Below, one piece after another: positions 16,420 through 24,035 of a stretch of 40,397 bases of DNA; within the stretch, counting starts at the first letter, position 1; the number at the start of each line of letters is the position of its first letter. Both the position numbers and the translations under genes were made by a program. The stretch comes from Methanimicrococcus sp. (GTDB lineage Archaea; Halobacteriota; Methanosarcinia; Methanosarcinales; Methanosarcinaceae), in contig WRDC01000001.1 in NCBI GenBank assembly GCA_009783635.1, positions 1 through 40,397 of the forward strand, written 5' to 3'. Below the pieces are notes generated by a model. The model had not been told where the DNA came from. It did not search any database and saw nothing but the letters and a program-made list of their open reading frames with translations.

Positions 16420-17028
16420 ATGGATGATTATGAAACACTTCTAAACAAGGCAATCCAACAGTTACCTGACGAAAAAACGACGGATGAGCGTTTCGTCGTT
16501 CCGGAAGCAAAAATCTTTTCGGAAGGAAAGACGACGGTTTTGGACAATTTCTCAAATATCGCCGGCGTTCTTCGCCGGGACCCCGACCACGTGATGAAGT
16601 ATCTGACGCGCGAACTCGGCACCGCCGGCAAACTCGAAGGCGGACGCGCTATTTTTCAGGGGCGTTTTACAAGAGACCAGATGGACGCCAACATCCAAAA
16701 TTATGTCGATGAATATGTGATGTGTTCCGAATGCAACCGTCCGGACACAACGCTTGGAAAGATGGAACGCGTTTTGATTCTCCAATGCTCCGCTTGCGGC
16801 GCTCACCGCCCGGTGAAGAAGAGACAGACGACGGCAGCCAAAGCAGTCACAACGCTTGAAGAGGGCGGCACATATCAAATCAGCATCGAAGCGGTCGGCT
16901 CCAAAGGAGACGGCATTGCCAAGTTCGACAAATTCACGATTTTCGTGCCGGGGGCCGCCAAGGGCCAAACATTGACCATCAAAATCAAAAAGATTTCAGG
17001 ATATTTGGCTTTCGCCGAAAAAGTCTGA
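16420..17028 (+). CDS. Translation initiation factor aIF2-beta with TRAM domain
   Basis: This 202-residue protein has the aIF2-beta core: an N-terminal helix that contacts aIF2-gamma, the alpha-beta domain (AGVLRRDPDHVMKYLTRELG, with a following LEGGRAIFQGRF) and a zinc ribbon (C102, C105, C123, C126). Residues 145-202 (GTYQISIEAVGSKGDGIAKF, then TIFVPGAAKG) form a TRAM domain, an RNA-binding fold found fused here in some methanogens. With aIF2-alpha and -gamma it forms the initiator-tRNA carrier. The start at 16420 follows GAGGGAT. Confidence 0.93.
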   Translation: MDDYETLLNKAIQQLPDEKTTDERFVVPEAKIFSEGKTTVLDNFSNIAGVLRRDPDHVMKYLTRELGTAGKLEGGRAIFQGRFTRDQMDANIQNYVDEYVMCSECNRPDTTLGKMERVLILQCSACGAHRPVKKRQTTAAKAVTTLEEGGTYQISIEAVGSKGDGIAKFDKFTIFVPGAAKGQTLTIKIKKISGYLAFAEKV

Positions 17029-17122
17029 TTCTTTATTGTTTTACATTTTTTTGAGTCGCTGAGGCGGCCGGTGAAATTACCGGCGAAATTGCCGGTGAAT
17101 CGGATTGTCGGCGTGATTAAAA

Positions 17123-18376
17123 ATGAAAGAGCCCGAAAGAACCGAAATGCAAGAGTCCGAAAGAACTGAAACGCAAGAGTCCGAAAGAACCGAAATGCAA
17201 GAGCCTGTCAATGTTTACGGTATGCCGGGTTTGTCCGTTTATATGACCCGCGGGGAAGACGGAAAAATCCGTCTTTTCGGCAAAGGCATTTTTAAGTTCG
17301 CCGCCGGCCCTTTTCTCTCTACGGCAAACAAACATCTGGCGGCGGAAAAGCCTGCCAAAACGACTGAAAACACTGTTTATCCGTCAGCTTGGCTTCCGCC
17401 GGTCCCGAGTCCTGTTTTCAGGCGGCTTGTCAAGGCCGAAATCGGAACAGTTTTGGGCATTTACGTTCCCGAAACTGTTTCCATAGAGGTGACACGAAAA
17501 TACAACGCCAACGCCGCGCGATCCGCTGAAAAACATGGCATTGGCAATGATGATTTGCCGGACCCGCCGGAAGCTCAAATCAAAAAAGCTATCGATGAAG
17601 CTCTGGACAGAGGCGCCGTCGTCATCACTTTTACCGAGGGTGACCCGATGCTCAACGAAAATATCGTTGAATATGTCCGTTACGTCGATAAAGAAAGAGC
17701 GGTCGTCATGGCATACACTTGGGGTCTGGATTTCAGTCTCGAAAAAGCCGAGCGGCTCAAAGAAGCCGGTCTTCAGACGCTTCTTGTCAGTATTTATTCA
17801 ACCAATCCTTCTGAACATGATAAGAAAAGAGGGTTTGCGGGCGCTTATGATAAAGCGGTTGAAGCCATTCGCAACGGCCTTCGCGCCGGCCTGTTGGTAA
17901 CAATGGCAACGCACACTGATTCAAACCGGATCGGCGAATTGAAAGGTTTATGGGAATTGGCCGGAGAATTGGGCGTTCATGAGTTTTCCGTTTGGGAATC
18001 CGTGCCGAATCTGAAAGGCGAACAGATGGTAAGCGACGACGACCGCAAAACCATCGTTGATTTTTATAAACGCGTCAACGCTTCCGATGACGGCAGTCCG
18101 CGAATGTTTTCCAATGCGGTCTTTGAAGGCGAAATGTTCGGAATGATAGCCGGACGGCGCTGGGCGCATATCACAACGGAAGGGGAGGTTTGGCCCGACC
18201 CGTACATTCCGCTGTCCTACGGCAGCATCAAAGAAGAGCCGTTTGAAAAGATTTGGAAAAAAATGAGAAAGGAACCGGCTTTTCGGAAAAAGAGACGAAC
18301 GCACGTCCTCTCTGACCCCGTTTATCTTCAAAAGGTCAGGGATGCCGCTGACTCTGATACCGAAAAACCGGAATAA
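17123..18376 (+). CDS. Radical-SAM/SPASM-like protein lacking every cysteine
   Basis: This 417-residue protein follows the radical SAM layout: beta-1 VSIEVTRKYNANAARSAEKH (119-138), a GGEP-like FTEGDP (170-175), LLVSIYSTNPSEHDKKRGF and a SPASM-like C-terminus (ITTEGEVWPDPYIPLSYGS, IWKKM). At the CxxxCxxC positions it has Tyr127, Ala131 and Ser134, and there is no cysteine anywhere. It therefore cannot hold the usual 4Fe-4S cluster and is probably a non-radical derivative or a structural protein. Residues 4-28 are a threefold 8-residue repeat (SERTEMQE); initiation at Met34 (17222) would skip it. GGCGTGATT before the first ATG is a plausible SD. It lies 94 nt after aIF2-beta. Confidence 0.75.
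   Translation: MKEPERTEMQESERTETQESERTEMQEPVNVYGMPGLSVYMTRGEDGKIRLFGKGIFKFAAGPFLSTANKHLAAEKPAKTTENTVYPSAWLPPVPSPVFRRLVKAEIGTVLGIYVPETVSIEVTRKYNANAARSAEKHGIGNDDLPDPPEAQIKKAIDEALDRGAVVITFTEGDPMLNENIVEYVRYVDKERAVVMAYTWGLDFSLEKAERLKEAGLQTLLVSIYSTNPSEHDKKRGFAGAYDKAVEAIRNGLRAGLLVTMATHTDSNRIGELKGLWELAGELGVHEFSVWESVPNLKGEQMVSDDDRKTIVDFYKRVNASDDGSPRMFSNAVFEGEMFGMIAGRRWAHITTEGEVWPDPYIPLSYGSIKEEPFEKIWKKMRKEPAFRKKRRTHVLSDPVYLQKVRDAADSDTEKPE
17131..17206 (+). repeat. 24-bp tandem repeat inside the 5' coding region
   Basis: Three copies of AGAGTCCGAAAGAACCGAAA plus TGCA keep the frame and encode SERTEMQE-type octapeptides at the N-terminus of the cysteine-free protein. The unit length is a multiple of three, unlike several intergenic arrays in this window. 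Confidence 0.9.
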
Positions 18377-18491
18377 GTGACGGACGTTTCGGTGTAAAAA
18401 GTTTTTTATGACTTGCCCGTCCTATAAGTTTAATTTCAAATTGCCGATTAAAACGGCATCATCTTTTCATCATTTTTCAGGAGAATTCAAG

Positions 18492-18779
18492 ATGGCAGAG
18501 AAGGACAAAATTGAAGAAGCCGTTGCCGACATCGGTAACGACACACCGACCGCTTACACGGAAATAAAAATGGGAGGCGGCTGGTACATGGCGATTTCCC
18601 TCGAAAGAAGTGAACGCTTCGACAAGGAATATGTCGAAATCTCAAAAGAACGCGCCGGCAAAAAAAGATCCCGTTTTAATTTAAGCCCGAAGCATACCCG
18701 TATTTTGGGCGAAGCGCTGATTCGGTTCGCCGATGAAAACGACTTGGACAATTTTGACGGCAAGGGCGGCGACGATTAA
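18492..18779 (+). CDS. Conserved-looking small protein, function unknown
   Basis: This 95-residue acidic protein starts at the ATG preceded by AGGAGA (18479-18484); the frame stays open upstream to 18408 without a ribosome binding site. The sequence alternates short strands and helices (MGGGWYMAISLERSERFDKE, then RSRFNLSPKHTRILGEALIR). The pattern is faintly like single-stranded nucleic-acid-binding PUR or PC4 modules, but this is not firm. It lies 115 nt after the cysteine-free protein and 37 nt before a membrane protein on the same strand. Confidence 0.7.
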   Translation: MAEKDKIEEAVADIGNDTPTAYTEIKMGGGWYMAISLERSERFDKEYVEISKERAGKKRSRFNLSPKHTRILGEALIRFADENDLDNFDGKGGDD

Positions 18780-18816
18780 TTTTACGGCGGCAATCAAAAA
18801 CAGAAAGTGAATTCAT

Positions 18817-19149
18817 ATGGCATTCGATATTTCTTATTCCGCTTTTATCATTCCGGCGCTGATGGCTATTTTGGCGCTTTATTTTTTCAGCGGCCGCGGC
18901 ACAATGCTGATTTCCGGCTACAACACATTGCCCGAAGAAGAGCGTCAGAACTACAACACCAAAGAACTCACCCGCGCGATGGGCATTTTTACGCTTTGTT
19001 TGGCGGCGCTGATGGCGTTTTCGTTATTCATGGGCTTGATTGCCGGAAACATGATGTGGGCATTGATCGGCTTGATCTGTATTTTTGTTTTCACAATCGT
19101 TTGGATTGTTTATATGAATAAAAGCCGGAAAATCAAAACAAACAGATGA
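18817..19149 (+). CDS. DUF3784-type membrane protein
   Basis: This 110-residue protein has an N-terminal membrane helix, then the conserved segment SGRGTMLISGYNTLPEEER, and two further membrane helices (MGIFTLCLAALMAFSLFMG and a last one ending VWIVYMNK) before a short basic tail. This matches the DUF3784 family of small three-helix proteins, whose function is not known. A GAAAGTGA sequence upstream can act as SD. It probably shares a transcript with the 95-residue protein. Confidence 0.8.
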   Translation: MAFDISYSAFIIPALMAILALYFFSGRGTMLISGYNTLPEEERQNYNTKELTRAMGIFTLCLAALMAFSLFMGLIAGNMMWALIGLICIFVFTIVWIVYMNKSRKIKTNR

Positions 19150-19190
19150 TTTTTTTCATCCTTTTTTTTCATCCTTTCTTTTTTCGCCGT

Positions 19191-19811
19191 TTATTTTAAA
19201 AGTTCCCGAATTTTTTCAAGAATGATTTTTTCGTTGACTTCGGGTGCCGCTTCCGCATCTAAAATCACAAACCGTTCCGGCTCATCTTTTGCCAAGCGGC
19301 TAAAATTGGCCGTGACGGCATTCAGAAAATCAACGCGTTCGAATTTGGTTTGAGCCCCGCGGTCTTTGCATCTTTCGCAAGAGACCTCCGGCGGGATGTC
19401 AAATAAAAAAGTCAGGTCCGGTTTAATTGTCCACGGTTCGTGAAGACGGCGGACAAAATTAAAAGCGTCGGGGATTGCGTTTTGAAGCGTTGCGCCCTGA
19501 TAAGCACAGCGGCTGTCGGAATATCTGTCGGAAATAACAAGTTTGCCGTTTTCAACAGCGGGGCGGACAACTTTTTCAATGTGCGCGGCATGGTCCGCCA
19601 AAAATAAAAAAAGCTCTGACAGCGGATCAACATTATTTTCAATGGCCGCGTAAACAGCTTCCCCCGTGAGCGTGTCCTTGGTCGGCTCGCGCGTAAAAAC
19701 AGTTCCGGCAGGCGAAAGAGGATTTATTTCATTCACAGCCTGAAGGCGAGCCCGCATTGTACTCTTGCCCGAGCCGTCGATTCCTTCAAAAGTTACCAAT
19801 TTGCCTATCAT
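19191..19811 (-). CDS. tmk: Thymidylate kinase
   Basis: This 206-residue kinase has P-loop GIDGSGKST (10-18), the TREPT segment (DR-type loop with substrate-binding Arg) and DRYSDSRCAYQG, which holds the conserved DRY(S/T) nucleotide site. It phosphorylates dTMP to dTDP. The ATG has only a weak AGAGT SD. The gene is the last on this minus-strand run, but a 282-bp inverted repeat separates it from mtxX, so it may have its own promoter. Confidence 0.92.
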   Translation of the reverse strand: MIGKLVTFEGIDGSGKSTMRARLQAVNEINPLSPAGTVFTREPTKDTLTGEAVYAAIENNVDPLSELFLFLADHAAHIEKVVRPAVENGKLVISDRYSDSRCAYQGATLQNAIPDAFNFVRRLHEPWTIKPDLTFLFDIPPEVSCERCKDRGAQTKFERVDFLNAVTANFSRLAKDEPERFVILDAEAAPEVNEKIILEKIRELLK

Positions 19812-19836
19812 TACTCTATGTTTGGCGTTTTATCAT

Positions 19837-20118
19837 AAAAATTGTTCCCTTCACCTTTGGCGAAGAGAACAATTTTTCAGGGCGGGGGGAGTCCGCCAAG
19901 CTTTTTTGGGGTGCCTTCGGCACCCCGGGTATCATGGGGGTACCTTCGGTACCCCGTCTTCTTCTGTTATCCCTTTTTGATTTTTATTTAAAATGAAGCA
20001 ATTAGTCATTTATTTTGAAGTATTATTGAGAAAAGAAGACGGGGTGCCGAAAGCATCCCAAAAAGCTTGGCAGCCTCCCCCCCGTCCCGAAAAATTGCGA
20101 GCGAAGCGAGCAATTTTT
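19837..20118. repeat. Large imperfect inverted repeat with nested hairpins
   Basis: The left arm begins CAATTTTTCAGGGCGGGG (from about 19869). The right arm, read in reverse, begins CAATTTTTCGGGACGGGG (from about 20115). Both continue through GCCAAGCTTTTT and TTCGGCACCCC. The left arm also holds two tandem perfect hairpins, GGGGTGCC-TTC-GGCACCCC (19908-19926) and GGGGTACC-TTC-GGTACCCC (19937-19955). The outer ends carry stems AAAATTGTTC/GAACAATTTT and AAAATTGC/GCAATTTT. The AT-rich centre has no gene. It could be a non-autonomous mobile element or a compound terminator. Confidence 0.7.
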
Positions 20119-20121
20119 AAA

Positions 20122-20991
20122 TTACTTTTTCTTTTTCGAAAGCGCACTTGCCACCATGATTGCTTTTGTGTAATGTCCCGCCGACCGCGACGTATCGACG
20201 AAAACGTGTTTGTCCATCAAAATCGGCGCGCCGAGACCGTCGCCTCCGCCCAAAAACGTAAGCGCCCGAAAAATCAGATTGCCGGTGACGCCGTTTGGCG
20301 CAATAATATAATTGGATTGTTCAAAAGCTTCTTCCAAGTCCGTTTTGTAATCAACGACGCGCAGTTTTTTTTCCTCGGCGGCGATTCGAATGATTTCAGC
20401 CGCTTCCTTTCGTCCGGCTTCCTCGGGACTTGAAATCAATCCGACGCGGGGTGAAACGCCAAGGCGGTTCAGCAAATGCGTTCCGAGACAAATAAATTCA
20501 ATCTTGTCTTCCGTTGTCGTTCCCTCATCAATGCCCACCGGTGCAAAAAAGTAAGGGCTGCCGTCTTTTGTCAGTAAAATGGCAATTCTGTGTATCTTAT
20601 TGATGTGACAGGCTTTCTTCAAATTGGAAAGGGAATCCGACGCCTTTGCCGTCCCGCGGATGGCGGCGTCCACACGTCCCGAAACAAGAAGCGAAACGAG
20701 TTCGTCTTCCGGACTTTCAGTATCAATAATTTGAAAAGGAAGAATGAACGGGTCATCTTTCCCGATGTTGAAATGAATTCGGGTCGCTTTTTCAATTTCC
20801 TTCCGGTCGCCGACCAAAATCACGTCGGCATAGTTTTTCTCAACCGCAGCCGTTGCGCAGTGAATGGTTTCAGGGTCAGGGTCTCTGACGCCCATCGCAA
20901 TTGTTGCGTGCTTGGAGACAGCGATTTTTTCAATTAAACCGATTAATCTTCCCATTTCATCGGTTTTGTCTGTCTTTTCAGATTCGTTCAA
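20122..20991 (-). CDS. mtxX: MtxX / methanogenesis marker protein 4
   Basis: This 289-residue protein matches the methanogen-restricted MtxX family, which has a phosphate acetyl/butyryltransferase-like fold: TIAMGVRDPDPETIHCATAA, DVILVGDRKEIEKA, VDAAIRGTAKASDSL and the C-terminal RSAGHYTKA. It has been called a methyltransferase-related protein, but its reaction is not established. The start is TTG at 20991, supported by a strong GGAGGGG SD eight bases away; no ATG upstream fits better. It lies 60 nt after aroE in the shikimate gene run. Confidence 0.88.
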   Translation of the reverse strand: MNESEKTDKTDEMGRLIGLIEKIAVSKHATIAMGVRDPDPETIHCATAAVEKNYADVILVGDRKEIEKATRIHFNIGKDDPFILPFQIIDTESPEDELVSLLVSGRVDAAIRGTAKASDSLSNLKKACHINKIHRIAILLTKDGSPYFFAPVGIDEGTTTEDKIEFICLGTHLLNRLGVSPRVGLISSPEEAGRKEAAEIIRIAAEEKKLRVVDYKTDLEEAFEQSNYIIAPNGVTGNLIFRALTFLGGGDGLGAPILMDKHVFVDTSRSAGHYTKAIMVASALSKKKK

Positions 20992-21051
20992 AATTCCCCT
21001 CCATTTCCGTTTTTTATCAAATGAATTTTTACATTTCGCCGTTCATTTTAT

Positions 21052-21945
21052 TTATTCTTTCCTTTCAAGACCTTTCAAAACGGCTTCTGCCATGACGCCG
21101 ACATCCGGTTTTTGTCCCGTCCATATTTCAAAAGCCAAAGCGCCCTGATAAACCAGCATCATCACGCCGTTTAATGTTTTTGCGCCGGCTTTCTTGGCGT
21201 CTTTTAAAAACTTCGTTTCCCGGGGGTTATAAACAATATCAAAGGCAACGGCCTGACTTTTCAGACGCGTTTGAATCATCTCATCCTTTGTTTTTCCCGC
21301 CGGCAATTCCAGCTGGTCAAAAAAGGAAACGTCTTCATACTTTCCCATGCCGAGCTCCGTTGTTTGAATGATGATATCCGCCTGTGCCAAATTCTCCCAT
21401 CCCGTTGAAAAACCGCCGCCCGATACGTCTCGGTTTCCGGTTTTAACGGCGATTTCAGCCGCCAGTTTCTCCGCTTTTTCAGCCGTTCTGTTGATGATCC
21501 GAACGGTATTTCCGCGTTCGCCGAATAAAAACGAAATGGAACGGGCAGCGCCGCCCGCACCGATGATGAGAATCTTTTTTCCCGCCGGGTCCGCGCCGGC
21601 TGTTTCCAGCGCCGCCAACGCGCCGGCAGCATCCGTATTGAAGCCGTATATGCCCTCTTCTTTAAACAGCAAAGTGTTGACAGCGCCGACTTTTTTTGCA
21701 AAAGGATCGGGTTTTATAATACCGGATTCCAATATCTTTTCTTTATGCGGAATCGTCAGATTTAAGCCGCGGAATCCGTCCGCTTGCGCTTTTAAAACGG
21801 CGTCTTTTAATTCTTCCGGCAAAACGGCATAAGCTCCGTAGACAGAATCCGTCATCTTAAGCGCCGAAAACGCGGCGGTATGCATTGCCGGCGACAAGGA
21901 ATGGCTGATCGGATATCCGAAAACGCCGAATTTCTGAACCGTCAT
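21052..21945 (-). CDS. aroE: Shikimate dehydrogenase
   Basis: This 297-residue NADP-dependent enzyme reduces 3-dehydroshikimate to shikimate. Substrate-binding SHSLSPAMH (14-22), catalytic Lys68 in NLTIPHKEK, the nucleotide-binding loop GAGGAARSI, and VYNPRETKF are all visible. Its ATG overlaps the aroD stop codon by four bases, so translation is coupled. It is the third of four consecutive genes for aromatic precursor synthesis and MtxX. Confidence 0.95.
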   Translation of the reverse strand: MTVQKFGVFGYPISHSLSPAMHTAAFSALKMTDSVYGAYAVLPEELKDAVLKAQADGFRGLNLTIPHKEKILESGIIKPDPFAKKVGAVNTLLFKEEGIYGFNTDAAGALAALETAGADPAGKKILIIGAGGAARSISFLFGERGNTVRIINRTAEKAEKLAAEIAVKTGNRDVSGGGFSTGWENLAQADIIIQTTELGMGKYEDVSFFDQLELPAGKTKDEMIQTRLKSQAVAFDIVYNPRETKFLKDAKKAGAKTLNGVMMLVYQGALAFEIWTGQKPDVGVMAEAVLKGLERKE

Positions 21946-22697
21946 TTTTGCCCTTCCGCTCCAATTAATCCCAATATTCTGAAACCTTCTTTGATTTCAT
22001 CCACTCTCAATTGGCCCGGCGCCGCAATTTCATCAATATATCCGTAAGAGAGAACCGAGCCGAAAATCGGCGCCGTAATACGCGTATGCTTTCCGATATC
22101 GCCCATTGCGATTAAACACGTTTTTCCCGAAACTTTCAGTCCGGCTTGATACAATTTCCAAATATCTTCAAAGCTTTTCGGCATCACTGCGATTTTGGCA
22201 ATGTCGGCGCCTTTTTCAAAGGAATTGATCAAAACGTTTTCCATCTTCTTTTGAGTCGGCGTTTCATTGAAAAAATGTGATGAAATAATAATTTTCGTTT
22301 TTGACTTTTGAGCAATCAAAGAGCTTTCGTAAATGTTTTTTTTCGAACTCTTTCTTTCAATGTCAACATAATCCGCGTCGGGAATAATTTTTTGAATCAG
22401 TTTGAAACGGTCGGCTTCCGTTCCTTCAAATGCGCCGCCTTCTTTGTTTGACCGGACCGTTCCGATTACTGAAAGTCCGCTTTCTTTTGCTTCTTTCATC
22501 CATAAAGCCAGTTGATCAAACAATTTTTGGTCGCCGCAGCCGCCTTTCGTATATTTTTCAAATGAAGGGTCGTTTTTCATCAGAAGGTCTATCCGGATTT
22601 CAAGCATATCGGCTCCCGCTTTCTTTCCTTTCTCCGCGGTTGCTTTGACATCTTTAACAATCGTTCCGACGACCGCCGGCTTCATCGATTTTTTCAT
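21942..22697 (-). CDS. aroD: 3-Dehydroquinate dehydratase, type I
   Basis: This 251-residue protein is a class I (Schiff-base) dehydroquinase that converts 3-dehydroquinate to 3-dehydroshikimate. The pattern includes GADMLEIRIDLL, VIGTVRSNKEGG, YVDIE, the general-base histidine in ISSHFFNETP and the Schiff-base lysine in IAKIAVMPKS. It overlaps aroE by four bases. The gap to the upstream gene for 3-dehydroquinate synthase is 88 nt. Confidence 0.95.
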   Translation of the reverse strand: MKKSMKPAVVGTIVKDVKATAEKGKKAGADMLEIRIDLLMKNDPSFEKYTKGGCGDQKLFDQLALWMKEAKESGLSVIGTVRSNKEGGAFEGTEADRFKLIQKIIPDADYVDIERKSSKKNIYESSLIAQKSKTKIIISSHFFNETPTQKKMENVLINSFEKGADIAKIAVMPKSFEDIWKLYQAGLKVSGKTCLIAMGDIGKHTRITAPIFGSVLSYGYIDEIAAPGQLRVDEIKEGFRILGLIGAEGQK

Positions 22698-22785
22698 TTT
22701 ATTTCTCCGTTATTTTTGAAAAATCTTGCTCTTTTTGAGAATAAGAAATCATGAAAACAAAAAGAAAAAAAAGAAAACTTAAAAA

Positions 22786-23922
22786 TCAGTTTTCAATAAT
22801 TTTTTCCGTCACTTTCATCCCGAAATGCCGGCCGGCTTCTTCCGCTTTGACGAGGACTTGGTCTCCGACTTTCAGCTGAGTGACAGCAACGCTTTTCCCG
22901 TCGGGCCGGACCAGCTTGACCGTTTCGGCATTTTGAAGAATGACTTTCAATAATTTTCCTTCCGCTTCCGCTTCGATCAGCATCATCGGCCGGGATTCGA
23001 TTTTAACGCGGCCGACAATTCCGGGACGCGTCTTTCCGCCCGCCGCGATGATCATCACATCGTCGCCGGCTTTCAGTTCCGAAAGATAACGTGTTTTGTC
23101 ATTGACTTTCAGGTATGAGTAAACAGCTCCGGCATTCACCCGAAACGGGCGGGAAGCCACATACGGGCTTTCATCCACTTCCGAATGAATCAAAAAGAGG
23201 CCGGCGGATTGTGAGCCGACCAGCATGCCTTCTCCGGGTTCCATCAGATTGCAGGTATCGACACAGACGCGGTCGCCCATGCCGAGCTGTTTCACGGTTA
23301 CAACCGTTGCCGGAACCAATGATTCGGACGCACAGCCGCTCGTTTTGACCGTCTTTGCTATTTTTTTGATTTCGCTGAGGTCACCCGTTTCAATCAATAC
23401 GCCGTCCACGCCTTTTTCCAAAATCTGAAGCGCGGTCTGCGTTTCGTCATTGGTATGAACCGACGTGATAATTTCAACATCATACTTTTCAAGCGCGGCA
23501 ATCAAATTTTCAAGCGGGATGATGCGCCAGTCATTTGCGACGATAATCAAGTAGTCGGCATCTTTGCCGGCCTCGGCCGCGTATAATTCCATTTTTTTGT
23601 TTGTAATATCCGCATAAACCGCCACGCTCTTGCCTGCTTTTTTTGCTTCTTTGATTTGTTTCAATTCAGCCTTTTCATCCCCGCCTTCCGGGGGTTCAGA
23701 TATTTTCCAAACGAAAACATCCGCCTCCTCATTGTTTTGGCTGCCCGTGAAACAGGCGTTTTCGGCGAAACAGGCGGTTTTTATCTTTCCGAGCTGCTTG
23801 ATTTTAGGAATATCAGAGGCGTCGGCCAGCACGAAATCCGCGCCGGCTTCCATTGCCGATGTGATCCGGTTTCTTTTTTGTTCCCATTCTCCCATGGTTG
23901 CGTTCATCCATACGTTTTTCAT
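22786..23922 (-). CDS. 3-Dehydroquinate synthase II (archaeal AroB')
   Basis: This 378-residue protein matches the archaeal AroB' family. The enzyme oxidatively deaminates and cyclises 2-amino-3,7-dideoxy-D-threo-hept-6-ulosonate to 3-dehydroquinate with NAD+, replacing bacterial AroB. Features are the KNVWMNATMGEWEQKRNRIT N-terminus, GMGDRVCVDTCNLMEPGEGM and GSQSAGLFLIHSE. It starts the minus-strand shikimate operon. Many methanogens make DHQ by this route because they lack a standard pentose phosphate supply of erythrose-4-phosphate. Confidence 0.94.
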   Translation of the reverse strand: MKNVWMNATMGEWEQKRNRITSAMEAGADFVLADASDIPKIKQLGKIKTACFAENACFTGSQNNEEADVFVWKISEPPEGGDEKAELKQIKEAKKAGKSVAVYADITNKKMELYAAEAGKDADYLIIVANDWRIIPLENLIAALEKYDVEIITSVHTNDETQTALQILEKGVDGVLIETGDLSEIKKIAKTVKTSGCASESLVPATVVTVKQLGMGDRVCVDTCNLMEPGEGMLVGSQSAGLFLIHSEVDESPYVASRPFRVNAGAVYSYLKVNDKTRYLSELKAGDDVMIIAAGGKTRPGIVGRVKIESRPMMLIEAEAEGKLLKVILQNAETVKLVRPDGKSVAVTQLKVGDQVLVKAEEAGRHFGMKVTEKIIEN

Positions 23923-23937
23923 TCGTATCTCCTCAAC

Positions 23938-24035
23938 TGATTGAAATTATTGATTTATGACTGAAATTAATTGATTATGACTGATTAATTGATTTTATGC
24001 TGAAATTAATTGATTTATGACTGAATTAATTAATT
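23938..24035. repeat. Degenerate AT-rich tandem repeat before aroB'
   Basis: Units of about 23-27 bp built from GACTGAAATTAATTGATT and TTAT repeat about four times between the S-layer gene stop and the DHQ synthase start. Since both genes run on the minus strand, the array covers the S-layer 3' end region on one side and the aroB' leader on the other. Confidence 0.85.
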
